Positions 1 to 9,261 are shown, numbered from the stretch's first letter. The stretch: DNA of 64,000 bases from CAWHJB01 sp963698715 (GCA_963698715.1 CAVORW010000003.1:496001-560000); one strand, 5' to 3'. Numbers and translations: made by a program. Notes: generated by a model not told the origin, from the sequence alone.

Positions 1-2289
1 GGTGAAGTAGCCGATCAGAGTTTGGAGAAAAATGTGATGGCTGAAAGTGGCGCCATGTCTTTGGAGGCTCCGATGGCTATGCCGAGCATGGCGATGAGCG
101 ATGAAGCCGAGGCCAGTGCAGCGAATACTCCCATAAAGGTACGCTCGGATTTCAACCCACTGGCTATCTTTGCGCCAACGGTCCGCACCGGGCCAGATGG
201 TGAAGCCCAGGTTGCTGTACAGCTGCCGGACAATCTGACTCGCTACCGGGTGATGGCGGTGGCCGTTGATGAAGGCCGTCGATTCGGAAGTGGAGAGAGC
301 AATCTGGTTGCCCGGCTGCCGCTGATGGTTCGGCCGTCTCCGCCTCGTTTTTTGAACTTTGGTGATCGTTTTGAGCTTCCGGTGGTCCTCCAGAACCAGA
401 CTGGCACAGACCTGAGCGTGGCGATTGCCATTCAGGCCAGCAACATCGAGCTGACTGGCAGCATCGGTTTGCAGGTGACTGTCCCAGCACATGACCGCGT
501 AGAAGTACGATTCCCGGCGGCTGCCCAAAAGGCAGGCACAGCCCGCTTCCAGATAGCAGCCATTTCCGGTGATTACGCTGATGCGGCGGACTTTGACATC
601 CCGGTTTACACTCCAGCCACAACGGAAGCCTTTGCCACCTATGGGGTCGTCGACATGGGAGCAGTGGTCCAGCCCGTGGCTGCTCCCGGCGACGTATTTC
701 CCCAGTACGGAGGCCTGGAAATCCAAACTTCGTCAACAGCACTTCAAGCCCTGACAGATGCGATCCTATACCTGGCATCGTATCCTTATGAATGCAGCGA
801 ACAGCTGGCATCGCGGATTCTGGCTGTGGCTGCCATGCGAGACGTGCTGACCGCGTTCGAGGCCGATGGTCTGCCGGCACCAGCAGAATTGGAGTCTGCA
901 GTCCAGCGCGATATTGAACGCCTGCAGGGACTGCAAAATTTCGACGGCGGTTTCCCATACTGGCGCAGAGGTTATGATTCGATCCCATTTAATACCATCC
1001 ATGTTGCTCACGCCCTGGCGCGGGCCAAGGCCAAAGGTTTTACCGTACCGGTAGACATGGAGCAGAACCTATTGTCCTATCTGGTTAAAATCGAAAGTTT
1101 CTATCCGAATTGGTATGGCGAGCGCACTCGTCAGACTCTCTCTGCTTATGCTCTCTATGTGCGCCAGCTGATGGGTGACCAGGACGCGCAGAAAGCTCTG
1201 GGTTTGATTGATAAGGCAGGTCTGGAAAACCTTGACCTTGACGCAGTTGGCTGGTTATGGCAAGTCCTGCAGGATGCTCCCGAAGCTGGATCCCAGTTGG
1301 AGTCCATCCGGCGACTGGTCAATAATCGGGTGGTGGAAACAGCCAGTACGGCCAACTTTATCACCTCTTTCGATGATCAGACCTACTTGCTACTCAGCTC
1401 GGACCGCCGGACGGATGCCATTCTGTTAGATGCCATGATATTTGATAACCCCCAGGCCGATCTGATCCCCAAGCTGGTTAATGGTCTGTTGGCCCACCGC
1501 ACGCGCGGCCGGTGGGGAAATACTCAGGAAAATGTCTTTGTGCTGCTATCTTTGGACCGCTACTTCAACACTTTTGAGTTTGAAACGCCGGATTTCGTAG
1601 CTCGCATCTGGTTGGGTGATGCTTATGCTGGGGGTTACGAGTTCCGCGGCCGTACCACTGAGCGTCAGGAAACGCTGATCCCAATGGCATACCTGGTTGA
1701 TGAAAGCTTGGGGGGCGGCCAGATGCGCGATCTCACCCTGAGCAAGGATGGCCCAGGGCGATTGTACTACCGCTTGGGATTGCGTTACGCTCCCATTGAC
1801 CTGGAGATGCCCCCACTGGATATGGGCTTTGTCATCCAACGCAGCTACGAGGCGGTGGATGATCCCGCCGATGTTAACCGAGATGAGGATGGAGTCTGGC
1901 AAATCCGGGCCGGTGCAAGAGTGCGGGTGCGGGTAAGTATGGTGGCGGACAGCCGCCGCTACCATGTAGCTCTGGTAGATCCGCTGCCGGCCGGATTCGA
2001 GATCGTCAACCCGTCCCTGGCGGTATCGGGCAGCACCCCCCAGGACCCGAGCAGCCAGGATTCAAGTTACGGCTGGTGGTGGTGGGGCACCTGGTATGAG
2101 CACCAGAACCTGCGCGACGAACGGGCCGAGGCCTTCACTCCTCTGCTTTGGGACGGAGTGTACGAATATACCTATATTGCTCGAGCTACTACGCCGGGTC
2201 GTTTCGTAGTGCCGCCCGCTAAAGCGGAAGAGATGTACTCGCCGGAGGTGTTCGGTCGCAGCGCCAGTGACGTAGTCATCGTTCGGTAA
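1..2289 (+). CDS. Alpha-2-macroglobulin family protein, C-terminal part (5' end outside window)
   Basis: The frame is open to the first base, so this is the C-terminal 762 residues of a longer protein; bacterial alpha-2-macroglobulins are usually about 1500-1900 residues. The thioester motif is visible as PYECSEQLASR, with Cys at window codon 265 and Gln at 268, which matches the CxEQ thioester of protease-trapping family members. Around it lies the helical thioester domain, and a Trp-rich segment (YGWWWWGTW) and an all-beta receptor-binding-like region follow near the C-terminus. Family members sit in the cell envelope and trap attacking proteases covalently. The first residues visible (rich in Met, Ala and Ser) belong to the linker before an MG domain. 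A strong hairpin terminator follows the stop, so the gene ends its transcript here. Confidence 0.9.
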   Translation, partial: GEVADQSLEKNVMAESGAMSLEAPMAMPSMAMSDEAEASAANTPIKVRSDFNPLAIFAPTVRTGPDGEAQVAVQLPDNLTRYRVMAVAVDEGRRFGSGESNLVARLPLMVRPSPPRFLNFGDRFELPVVLQNQTGTDLSVAIAIQASNIELTGSIGLQVTVPAHDRVEVRFPAAAQKAGTARFQIAAISGDYADAADFDIPVYTPATTEAFATYGVVDMGAVVQPVAAPGDVFPQYGGLEIQTSSTALQALTDAILYLASYPYECSEQLASRILAVAAMRDVLTAFEADGLPAPAELESAVQRDIERLQGLQNFDGGFPYWRRGYDSIPFNTIHVAHALARAKAKGFTVPVDMEQNLLSYLVKIESFYPNWYGERTRQTLSAYALYVRQLMGDQDAQKALGLIDKAGLENLDLDAVGWLWQVLQDAPEAGSQLESIRRLVNNRVVETASTANFITSFDDQTYLLLSSDRRTDAILLDAMIFDNPQADLIPKLVNGLLAHRTRGRWGNTQENVFVLLSLDRYFNTFEFETPDFVARIWLGDAYAGGYEFRGRTTERQETLIPMAYLVDESLGGGQMRDLTLSKDGPGRLYYRLGLRYAPIDLEMPPLDMGFVIQRSYEAVDDPADVNRDEDGVWQIRAGARVRVRVSMVADSRRYHVALVDPLPAGFEIVNPSLAVSGSTPQDPSSQDSSYGWWWWGTWYEHQNLRDERAEAFTPLLWDGVYEYTYIARATTPGRFVVPPAKAEEMYSPEVFGRSASDVVIVR

Positions 2290-2307
2290 GGCAACCTTGA
2301 AAAGATC

Positions 2308-2353
2308 GTGGTTCGGTGGATAGGGTCCAGCTCTATCTACCAAACCACTTTTT
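2308..2353 (+). terminator. Rho-independent terminator of the alpha-2-macroglobulin gene
   Basis: A stem of about 16 bp with two mismatches (GTGGTT...AACCAC at the base, GATAG/CTATC at the top) and a loop of about 9 nt is followed by five T residues at 2349-2353. It begins 19 nt after the stop codon at 2289. Confidence 0.75.
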
Positions 2354-2402
2354 AACCTCCGGCATGATTACCCAAATCAGGATCCTGTATGGTGTAAAAA
2401 CC

Positions 2403-2692
2403 CTATCCGTTAGGTGAAACCTGAGAAGAAGGCTGCCTCTGGTAATCGTGGATGACGCCTCCCAGGATATTTCGCCTCCGTATTGGACCATTTGTGTTCT
2501 GTTCTCGTCCTGGAGCGGATACAGGAAATCTCTGGCCAATCCCTTGATGTTGGCGCGCATGGTTGTAGTATTTTGCATACTCATTCAGAACACGCTGTAG
2601 GTGATTTTCATTTAGGATCAGAATTTGATCCAGGCACTCTTCGCAAGCAGAACGCACCCATCGTTCAGCCAAGGAATTCGCTCTTGGGGCTT
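2403..2692 (-). pseudogene. Remnant of an integrase-core (rve/DDE) transposase, C-terminal end only
   Basis: The minus strand encodes a fragment reading APRANSLAERWVRSACEECL, then a stretch with YYNHARQHQGIGQRFP. This is the well-known C-terminal block of rve-type transposases (ANxxAERWVRxxREECLD ... YNxxRPHxGLG), in which the Glu of the AERW block is the last catalytic residue. The upstream catalytic core, with its two Asp residues, is absent and there is no start codon upstream in frame. This is therefore a decayed insertion-sequence remnant and not a working gene. Confidence 0.75.
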
Positions 2693-3063
2693 GAAAGGGA
2701 GTTTGTAAGATTTCTACCTTTTCTTATGAAAATACAAGATCGAACGATGATGGATATTCCTTATCGTTGTCATGGAGAAGAAAAGCAAACTCTTTAGAAT
2801 CATCGTTCAGATTCCAGATTAGCTGCCGTGCCTGTTGTGTAACATAGGTTGAGTCAGGAGGGGTTGTGCAGCCAGCCAAATGTATATGACCTACCCTGTT
2901 ACTTTATACTAGACAGGTAGTACCAAAAAATGGGTCTTACGCACTTTTTGTGCTATCTCAGGGTGGATGCAGACACCGTATTCGAGGCAGCATATTTATC
3001 AGGCATTGGGATTGCCCCCGTTTTTTGAGAAATAGCTGATGGATGCAATTCGGTCGGGGTGTT
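2693..3063. other. Intergenic stretch with no recognised gene
   Basis: No convincing ORF was found on either strand. The stretch lies beyond the broken transposase and the 3' end of the exporter operon, and may be IS-derived debris. No clear T-tailed hairpin is visible after the exporter stop at 3064. Confidence 0.4.
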
Positions 3064-4878
3064 TTAGTCCACCCTTTGATATTGACTCATGTATAGGTTG
3101 TAATAGAAACCTTTTTGTGCCAGCAGACTCTCATGGGTGCCGCGTTCGATAACCTGGCCACCATCGATCACCAAAACTTGATCTGCGGAGCGGATGGTGC
3201 TCAGACGATGAGCGATTACGAAAGCAGTGCGCCCTTCCATCAATTGGAGCAAGGCATCCTGGATTAACATTTCGGTGCGCGTATCGACGCTGCTGGTGGC
3301 TTCGTCCAATATCAGGATGCGTGGATCAACCAGGATGGCGCGCGCGATGGCCAACAACTGGCGCTGTCCCTGGCTGAAGTTGTGACCCTGCTCAGAGACT
3401 TGGGTCTGGTAACCCTTGGGCAGGCGGCGGATAAACCAATCGGCGTTAGACAGTCTGGCTGCCGAGTACACATCTTCATCGCTGGCAGCCAGCCGCCCAT
3501 AACGGATATTCTCCATCACAGTAGCTGAGAATAAAAAGGTATCTTGCAAAACAATGCCCAACTGTTGGCGAATCGATGCCTGCTGAACATTCCGGATATC
3601 TCGCCCATCGATGGAAATCGAGCCGGTATTGACATCATAAAAGCGGCTCAACAGGTTGATGATGGTGGTCTTGCCCGCACCTGTAGGGCCAACCAGAGCA
3701 ATGGTCTCGCCGGGGTTGGCTGAGAGGTTGACATCTACCAGTACAGGTTTATCCGGTTCATAGCCAAAGCTGACGTTCTTAAAGCTGACCGCACCCCGGA
3801 TATTGGTCAGGGGTTGGGCTGCGGGCTGGTCTGCAACCGAGGGTACCGTATCGAGCACTTCAAAGATGCGCTCCGCGCCGGCCAGTGCGGATTGCAGACT
3901 GTTGTACAACATGGCAATTCCGCGCATGGGTCGAAAGAAATTCATGATGTAAACCACAAAGGTGGCAATCACCCCAATCGTGGCAACCCCTCGCAAAGCC
4001 AGCCAGCCGCCCAGCAGCGCTGTCGCAGCAATGGTGATGGTGCTCATCGTGGTGAACATCGGTCCCAGAGCTGCGGTGATGATATCGGCCTTGATCCCCG
4101 ATTTGCGGTTGGCTGCGTTGGCCCCTTCAAATTGAGCCACCGTATCCTCTGCCCGGGCAAAGGCTTTGACCACGCGGATCCCAGCAATGTTTTCTTCCAT
4201 AACCGCGTTCATCTTGCCCAGGTTGAACTGCACCTCGCGGAAAGCCACCCGGCTGCGGCGCGTGACCAGCCCGGTGATATAGACCATCAACGGAAGCAGA
4301 ATCAGGGTGCCGATGGCCAGTTGCCAGTTTAAAAAGAACATCGAGACCATGATGCCGCCCAGGGTGAGGATATTGGTGATGAAATCGATCAGCCCATTGG
4401 AGAGTACGCTGTTAATGGCTTCAGAGTCGTTTGTCACCCGGCTCATCAAGTCGCCAACCTTATGCTTGTCGTGGTAAGCCATTGAGAGCATTTGCAGGTG
4501 GCTGAAGAGCTCTGCACGCACATCGGCGATCAGACGCTGCCCAGTGCTGACCATCATAACCCCATGAACGATGGATGCCAGACCACCCAGGATGAAAATC
4601 CCCAGCATCATCAGCGCCAGGCGTGCCAGACCGGGCACATCTCCTGTGCTCATAAATTGGTCGATGGCTCTTCCTAATAGAAGGGGCCCAGCCAGACTGG
4701 CAAAGGTACTGATGAGTACCAGAGCAGCCACGACGATGATCTGCCGGGTATAAGGGCTGGCATAATTGAACAAACGCTGGATCGTGGCGCGCGGGCTGCG
4801 GGCTGATTCGCCAGTGAGACGCTGGGCGCCGCCATAACCCAGGCGGATTCGGGGAGCTTCTTTTTGCGTCTGGTTCAT
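3064..4878 (-). CDS. ABC exporter half-transporter, second subunit of a heterodimer
   Basis: This 604-residue ABCB-type half-transporter has an N-terminal six-helix membrane domain (about residues 40-340) followed by a nucleotide-binding domain. Walker A is GPTGAGKTT near 397-405. Walker B is LILDEA with the catalytic Glu near 526. The signature is non-canonical: FSQGQ near 501-505 instead of LSGGQ. Its start codon overlaps the stop of the upstream transporter gene in an ATGA, so the two are translationally coupled. Heterodimeric exporters of the BmrCD/TM287-288 type carry one consensus and one degenerate ATP site. Here the altered signature should form the degenerate site together with Walker B of the partner. 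Likely substrates are drugs or lipids, which the sequence alone does not reveal. Regulation is probably by the MarR protein of the same operon. Confidence 0.9.
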   Translation of the reverse strand: MNQTQKEAPRIRLGYGGAQRLTGESARSPRATIQRLFNYASPYTRQIIVVAALVLISTFASLAGPLLLGRAIDQFMSTGDVPGLARLALMMLGIFILGGLASIVHGVMMVSTGQRLIADVRAELFSHLQMLSMAYHDKHKVGDLMSRVTNDSEAINSVLSNGLIDFITNILTLGGIMVSMFFLNWQLAIGTLILLPLMVYITGLVTRRSRVAFREVQFNLGKMNAVMEENIAGIRVVKAFARAEDTVAQFEGANAANRKSGIKADIITAALGPMFTTMSTITIAATALLGGWLALRGVATIGVIATFVVYIMNFFRPMRGIAMLYNSLQSALAGAERIFEVLDTVPSVADQPAAQPLTNIRGAVSFKNVSFGYEPDKPVLVDVNLSANPGETIALVGPTGAGKTTIINLLSRFYDVNTGSISIDGRDIRNVQQASIRQQLGIVLQDTFLFSATVMENIRYGRLAASDEDVYSAARLSNADWFIRRLPKGYQTQVSEQGHNFSQGQRQLLAIARAILVDPRILILDEATSSVDTRTEMLIQDALLQLMEGRTAFVIAHRLSTIRSADQVLVIDGGQVIERGTHESLLAQKGFYYNLYMSQYQRVD

Positions 4879-6656
4879 GCCGTCACCGCTGGGCCCGCAC
4901 CCATTTGGGATTGGTAAATCTCACGGTAAATCGGACTGCTTTCAAGCAGTTCTCTATGGGTGCCTTGAGCAGTAATCTGCCCATGATCGAGTACGAAAAT
5001 CTGGTCAGCGTTTAGGACACTGCTGACCCGTTGAGCCACCATAAAGGTGGTGCAGCTGACCAGCAGGTGATTCAGGTTGGCCTGAATTTTGGCTTCGGTT
5101 TCCATATCTACCGCGCTGGTGCTGTCATCCAGGATCAAAACCCCTGGCGACACCAGGAGAGCACGTGCAATCGCAATCCGCTGCTTTTGTCCCCCAGAGA
5201 GATTAGCCCCGCGCTCTTCCACCAGACTGTCGTATCCTTGGGGCATTGCCAGAATAAAATCATGCGCCTGGGCAGCCTTGGCAGCGATCACTACTTCGTC
5301 CAGCGTGGCATCTGGCCGGCCATAGGCGATATTCTCACTGATAGTTCCACTGAACAAGGTGGTCTGTTGTAAGACAACGCCGATATTTTTGCGCAGGGAT
5401 TCGGGGTCCCAATCGCGCACATCCACACCATCAATCTGTATCCTGCCCTGGTCGACATCGTAGAAGCGCGGGATCAGATTAACCAGAGTACTCTTACCCG
5501 AACCGGTGGCTCCTAACAAAGCAATCCGTTGGCCAGGCTGGACGTTGAAGCTGACCCTGTCCAGAACGTTTCTCCCACCCTGCTGGTTGCTGCTCCCATT
5601 ACCGTTTTCAAGTTTGTCACCGTCAAAACGGAAAGTCACACCCTCAAAGGCAACCTGCCCCTGGATGGTAGCAGCTTGATGGGGATTAGGGATCACGCTG
5701 ATTGCAGGTTGTGTATCCAACACTTCCAAGAATCGTTGCGCCGAAGCATCCGCCCGGGAGACCATCGTCAGGATGTTGCCCAGCATCATCAGTGGAGCCA
5801 TTCCAATCATCAGGTAGTTGTTGAAGGCCACCAGCTCCCCTAGGGTCAGCCGTCCCCCAGTTACGTCCAGCCCGCCAAACCAGACTACAGCCACAATCCC
5901 CAGGTTGGTGAGTAAGGTCACCATCGGCATGGCAACCGCCATCAAGCGCCCGACTTTGATGTTTTCCTGCATGAAGTTTCGGTTATGGTCCTGGAAACGG
6001 TCAATCTCGAAAGGCTCGCGCACGAAAGCTTTGACCACCTGCACCCCTGCCAGATTCTCCTGTACAGAAGTGTTCAGGGCAGAAAGCTTTTCCTGGACCA
6101 CGATGAACAGCGGGCGCGCCACCCACATCACCCCACCGATGAGCAGCGCTGCCAGGGGCAGCAGCACCAGCATAATGATCGAGAGTTTCCAGTCCGTGGC
6201 AATCATAAAAATCAGGCTGCCCATGATCATCAGGATTGCCCGAAGAAAGAGCGCTAGGCCATTGCTGACGAAGCCGCGCACCATGTCGACATCGCTGGAA
6301 ATGCGGGTCATTAATTGGCCGGTTTGCATTTGATCCAGGTTAGCAAATGAGAAAGTCTGGATATGGGCGAACAGACGGTTGCGCATATCATAGGCTAAAC
6401 CCTGCGAAAGTTGTGCCCGGCAAACCCCTTGCCCCAAAGTGGCCAGGGAACCCACAAGCGCGGTCACCAACATCAAGGTAGAACCTCGCAGGATGGCATC
6501 CATGTGCCCCGGTGTGATGCCCTGGTCAATGACATAGCGCAGGGCGCGCGGAACAATCAATTCCATGGCGGCCGGCAAGATTGCGGTAATCACCAACCAA
6601 AAAACGACCCAGCCATAGGGGCGCACGAAAGGGGTCATGCGTTTCAGCGAGTTCAT
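4875..6656 (-). CDS. ABC exporter half-transporter, first subunit of a heterodimer
   Basis: This 593-residue membrane protein has six predicted helices at the N-terminus and an ATPase domain at the C-terminus. Walker A is GATGSGKST (about 382-390) and the signature is a perfect LSGGQ (about 486-490). Walker B reads LILDDS, so the position of the catalytic Glu is Asp (about residue 511). This Glu-to-Asp change is the hallmark of the degenerate-site subunit in BmrC- and TM287-type heterodimers. The consensus site would then combine this protein's LSGGQ with the Walker motifs of the partner encoded immediately downstream. The start overlaps the marR stop (ATGA) and the stop overlaps the start of the next gene (ATGA). 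Confidence 0.9.
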   Translation of the reverse strand: MNSLKRMTPFVRPYGWVVFWLVITAILPAAMELIVPRALRYVIDQGITPGHMDAILRGSTLMLVTALVGSLATLGQGVCRAQLSQGLAYDMRNRLFAHIQTFSFANLDQMQTGQLMTRISSDVDMVRGFVSNGLALFLRAILMIMGSLIFMIATDWKLSIIMLVLLPLAALLIGGVMWVARPLFIVVQEKLSALNTSVQENLAGVQVVKAFVREPFEIDRFQDHNRNFMQENIKVGRLMAVAMPMVTLLTNLGIVAVVWFGGLDVTGGRLTLGELVAFNNYLMIGMAPLMMLGNILTMVSRADASAQRFLEVLDTQPAISVIPNPHQAATIQGQVAFEGVTFRFDGDKLENGNGSSNQQGGRNVLDRVSFNVQPGQRIALLGATGSGKSTLVNLIPRFYDVDQGRIQIDGVDVRDWDPESLRKNIGVVLQQTTLFSGTISENIAYGRPDATLDEVVIAAKAAQAHDFILAMPQGYDSLVEERGANLSGGQKQRIAIARALLVSPGVLILDDSTSAVDMETEAKIQANLNHLLVSCTTFMVAQRVSSVLNADQIFVLDHGQITAQGTHRELLESSPIYREIYQSQMGAGPAVTA

Positions 6657-7105
6657 TGATCCTCGGCAGCTCCCATCAGCCGCATTATTTCATTTAAGAC
6701 CGCATCTATTTCCAGCAAACGCTGTTTTGTGAGGTGCCCTAATTCCCGGCGCAAGAGCGGTAATCCTCCCATAGGTGTGTTTTTAGTAAGCTCACGACCG
6801 GCGGGAGTCAATTCGACGATGACAACGCGGTTGTCTTCGGGCGAACGCCTGCGGGTGAGATGGCCTTTCTCTTCTAATTGGGCAATCAACGTTGATGTGG
6901 TACTCGGGCTTTTGTGCAAAAAGGCCTGTATTTGCCCAACCGTGGCTGAGTTTGATTCCATCAGGTAGCGCAATACAGAGAAATCTCGCGGGGTCAAACC
7001 GCTTTCATCCATCATCAGACGCGCATGCCTGCGCGAGTAGTGCAGCAAAGTTAGCAGCCGATGGAATACCTGATCAGACAATGGTTCTGGTTGCATATTG
7101 TTCAT
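6653..7105 (-). CDS. MarR-family transcriptional regulator
   Basis: This 150-residue winged-helix protein has the usual MarR layout: N-terminal dimerisation helix, the LTPRDFSVLRYL segment, a recognition-helix region (SPSTTSTLIAQLEEKG), and a wing carrying RRRSPEDNRVVIVELT, close to the family's D-x-R-x-x-x-V-x-L-T signature. It is the first gene of a three-gene leftward operon with the ABC exporter, with ATGA overlaps at both junctions. MarR proteins commonly repress themselves and neighbouring efflux genes and are released by small ligands. A promoter and an inverted repeat directly upstream fit this. A second in-frame ATG lies three codons in. Confidence 0.9.
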   Translation of the reverse strand: MNNMQPEPLSDQVFHRLLTLLHYSRRHARLMMDESGLTPRDFSVLRYLMESNSATVGQIQAFLHKSPSTTSTLIAQLEEKGHLTRRRSPEDNRVVIVELTPAGRELTKNTPMGGLPLLRRELGHLTKQRLLEIDAVLNEIMRLMGAAEDQ

Positions 7106-7129
7106 GATGTTTATTTCTTTACCGAAAAG

Positions 7130-7141
7130 TTCGTTATCGAA
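7130..7141. promoter_or_regulatory. Candidate MarR operator
   Basis: An inverted repeat TTCG-N4-CGAA lies between the -10 element of the candidate promoter and the marR start, about where transcription would begin. Binding there would block the promoter. The arms are short, so this is a proposal from position and symmetry. Confidence 0.4.
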
Positions 7142-7145
7142 ATAT

Positions 7146-7174
7146 ATTTTATTATAAAATTAGGAGATCGTCAA
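7146..7174 (-). promoter_or_regulatory. Candidate sigma-70 promoter of the marR-exporter operon
   Basis: On the minus strand TTGACG (7174-7169) and TAAAAT (7151-7146) are separated by exactly 17 nt, about 40 nt upstream of the marR start. The region is very AT-rich compared with the surrounding genes. Confidence 0.55.
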
Positions 7175-7193
7175 TGATTATTGCCCGGTTTAA

Positions 7194-7225
7194 CAAAAAC
7201 TCCCCGCAATGCCTGATCCGGGGAG
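7194..7225 (-). terminator. Rho-independent terminator insulating the marR promoter
   Basis: Reading leftwards, a perfect 7-bp stem CTCCCCG/CGGGGAG with a 12-nt loop is followed by TTTTTG. It sits just upstream of the candidate marR promoter and would stop transcripts arriving from the right. Confidence 0.6.
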
Positions 7226-7384
7226 AACGCTATTTAAGGTTGAACCTTTACGAGATGACGCTGACGCCTATGACTGGTGGATAAATTGAGTCTCGACAGG
7301 AATCCACAAGCGTGCAAAGGATAGTTTTTCCAAACAGCAGATCCGGCAGAGTGCAAATATACTGTCGGCTGCCCTCAAAAAAGG

Positions 7385-7588
7385 GTGTGGGGTACCGATG
7401 GCGGGCTTGACGTGGTAGGAGCAGCAGATTGTTACGACAGGCCAGATGCCATTTTGAGCTTCATGCAGAGCACAAGTACCCCATCACGCATTGTATGCGG
7501 TTCAAGAGTGGTCCAAGCTTTGGATCTTGCCCGTTGTCCGGATGGTACAGGCGTTTCGGAACTCATCCACTACGGTAACACAATCTAA
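7385..7588 (+). CDS. Unrecognised short ORF, possibly a decayed gene end
   Basis: This 67-codon frame starts with GTG and ends four bases before a hairpin terminator, which is the main reason to list it. The product resembles no family with confidence. The opening VWGTD is reminiscent of a DDE transposase beginning, but the rest does not follow. No good ribosome binding site is visible. It may be a remnant. The rest of 7226-7691 shows no other gene. Confidence 0.2.
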   Translation: MWGTDGGLDVVGAADCYDRPDAILSFMQSTSTPSRIVCGSRVVQALDLARCPDGTGVSELIHYGNTI

Positions 7589-7591
7589 AAG

Positions 7592-7622
7592 AACCGCTTA
7601 GCATACCTGTTGAGCGGTTTTT
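7592..7622. terminator. Probable bidirectional terminator
   Basis: A 7-bp stem AACCGCT/AGCGGTT is followed by a T run on the plus strand. Read from the right, it is followed by TTCTTTT. It could serve both the short ORF ending at 7588 and the leftward alpha/beta hydrolase gene ending at 7692. Confidence 0.6.
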
Positions 7623-7691
7623 GTCTAAATTTACGGTTTAATTCTAAAGAGAAGATCGCGTGATTTGGGGGCAGAGGTGTCCATGCGTTTA

Positions 7692-8438
7692 TTACTTGTG
7701 GTTGATGAAATCCAGCATAATTTCAGCAACCTGTTCATGTTGTTCGGCTAAGCTCAGTGAGGCAACAACATCACCCTTTTGGGGGCCATAATCGCCAAAT
7801 TGAGCATGGTTCGCGCCTTCTATACCGATATATATTGTGTCTGCTGGTACCAGGTGCTTTTTGTCATCAAAGTTCTCGGTATTTGGAATATTGTTAGTGG
7901 TGCCAAAAATGGAAATTACAGAAATGTTGTTATCTGATAAATCGGCACTATCGGCCGGATAAGAATCCCACAATGCGATGGCGTCTATTCTATTGGGGTA
8001 GTTCTCCGCAAATATTGCTGCTGATGCACCACCTAGTGAATGCCCAGCAAGGATCCAGGTCGATATATTGGGATAAGCGTCTATCACAGCATTGGCAGTA
8101 CCAGTATTAAGGATAGCCAAGTTTAATGGCATAGGGGTAATAATTACTAGGACACCATTATCTGCGATCTGACGCATAATTGGTGCATAAGCGGTTGGCT
8201 CTACCAGGCCACCTGGATAAAAAATCAACCCGGTCTCCGTCTTCTTGTCGGGTTCAAAAACAATCCATTTGTCTTGTGTAATTGTAACCCTGTCAGTTGA
8301 TTCGAGTGCGGACAATGCAACCATTCTTGCAGGGTATGTTCCTGTTTTTACCCAAACCAGCATCCCCAAGACACCAACGATGATTATAATAATGAAACCA
8401 ATTAAACAATATTTTAATATTTTTATTAGGTTCATCAT
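7692..8438 (-). CDS. Membrane-anchored alpha/beta hydrolase
   Basis: The product has 248 residues. An N-terminal transmembrane anchor (roughly 8-30, very rich in Ile, Leu and Val) is followed by an alpha/beta hydrolase domain on the outer face. The nucleophile elbow is GHSLGG with Ser near residue 133. The sheet leading to it (STWILAGHS) and a late His in EGANHAQFGD complete the expected serine-hydrolase pattern, and a plausible acid lies in between. It resembles the alpha/beta_hydrolase_5 type. Substrate unknown. The start at ATG-ATG has no obvious ribosome binding site, and the IS-like hairpin at 8454 begins only 16 nt upstream, so the original 5' region may have been displaced. Confidence 0.8.
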   Translation of the reverse strand: MMNLIKILKYCLIGFIIIIIVGVLGMLVWVKTGTYPARMVALSALESTDRVTITQDKWIVFEPDKKTETGLIFYPGGLVEPTAYAPIMRQIADNGVLVIITPMPLNLAILNTGTANAVIDAYPNISTWILAGHSLGGASAAIFAENYPNRIDAIALWDSYPADSADLSDNNISVISIFGTTNNIPNTENFDDKKHLVPADTIYIGIEGANHAQFGDYGPQKGDVVASLSLAEQHEQVAEIMLDFINHK

Positions 8439-8453
8439 TCTTGTCGGCGGAAA

Positions 8454-8735
8454 CCACTCGCTTTAGCGGGTGGAGGAAGCCGACATCTCCTTTCTATAGT
8501 ACAATTGTTCCAACAAACTGCGCTGTTGTTTGCGGGAAGTACGAGAAATTCCTGCAAGCAGGGCTGCTGCGGGCCGACCCCGCTCTCTCTCGTAAGAGAA
8601 GTCAACCAGCCGAAACGCCGCCGGGTACAACAGCGCATAACCCGGAATAACGGCGAATGTCTCGGAGTTGAGAAACGGTATAGTACTTAGGGCACTCCAC
8701 TACTCCAGTGACAAGCCACTCGCTTTAGCGGGTGG
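8454..8735. mobile_element. IS200/IS605-like element remnant bounded by two identical hairpins
   Basis: Two identical 20-nt hairpins (CCACTCGCTTTAGCGGGTGG) lie at 8454-8473 and 8716-8735 in the same orientation. Subterminal hairpins with a CTTTAGC-type loop are typical of the left and right ends of IS200/IS605 elements. The right one is followed by TAGTTGAC. The 240 bp between them has no intact tnpA or tnpB, but one frame resembles a decayed C-terminal region. Interpreted as an internally deleted, non-autonomous copy. The exact ends are unknown. Confidence 0.5.
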
Positions 8736-8802
8736 TAGTTGACTCTCGCTCCCTAGTAATTTCGCAAAAGAATTATTTTCCCAAATCACGGTTTCAGTTA
8801 GA

Positions 8803-9261
8803 ATGAATATGGACATGGTCGATAATATTCTACGAAGGGGTAAGATCAGCCCCATACAATCTGTTCTCTGCATAGGGCTGGGTCTTTTTTTGGTTTTGGC
8901 GGGACTTGGGCATCTGAGTGGGTTGCGGCAGGAATTCCTGGCCCAGGTTCCGGCCTGGCTGAACATCGACGGCAACCTAGTTGTGGTCATTTCCGGGATT
9001 GTCGAGATCATTTTGGGAGTGGGATTGATCATCTTTCCTGGCAGGTATCGGGTGATGGCCGGCTGGGCTAGCGCGGTATTCTTTGTATTAATCTTCCCCG
9101 GCAACATCTCGCAGTTTGTCAATCGGATTGATGCATTTGGATTGAACTCCGACCTATCACGTTTTATCCGATTGTTTTTTCAACCTGTTTTGGTGATCTG
9201 GGCTCTTTGGTCGACTGGCGCATGGCAGGCATGGCGTAAGATGAAAACGGGGAATCAATAG
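8803..9261 (+). CDS. DoxX-like small membrane protein
   Basis: This 152-residue protein has four hydrophobic helices. The first carries FLVLAGLGHLSG, a middle pair carries EIILGVGLIIFPG and FVLIFPGNISQFVN, and the last contains FFQPVLVIWALWST. This helix layout and the FPxNxxxxxN pattern are typical of the DoxX/SURF4-like family of bacterial membrane proteins, whose function is mostly unknown. Several in-frame ATGs lie at the start (8803, 8809, 8815) without a clear Shine-Dalgarno, so the exact start is uncertain. It is a single rightward gene between leftward ones. Confidence 0.7.
   Translation: MNMDMVDNILRRGKISPIQSVLCIGLGLFLVLAGLGHLSGLRQEFLAQVPAWLNIDGNLVVVISGIVEIILGVGLIIFPGRYRVMAGWASAVFFVLIFPGNISQFVNRIDAFGLNSDLSRFIRLFFQPVLVIWALWSTGAWQAWRKMKTGNQ

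Noticed and set aside
7481..7622. Possible tRNA or small structured RNA before the terminator
   Set aside because: No cloverleaf, T-loop or known SRP/6S/tmRNA signature could be fitted; only the final hairpin is convincing.
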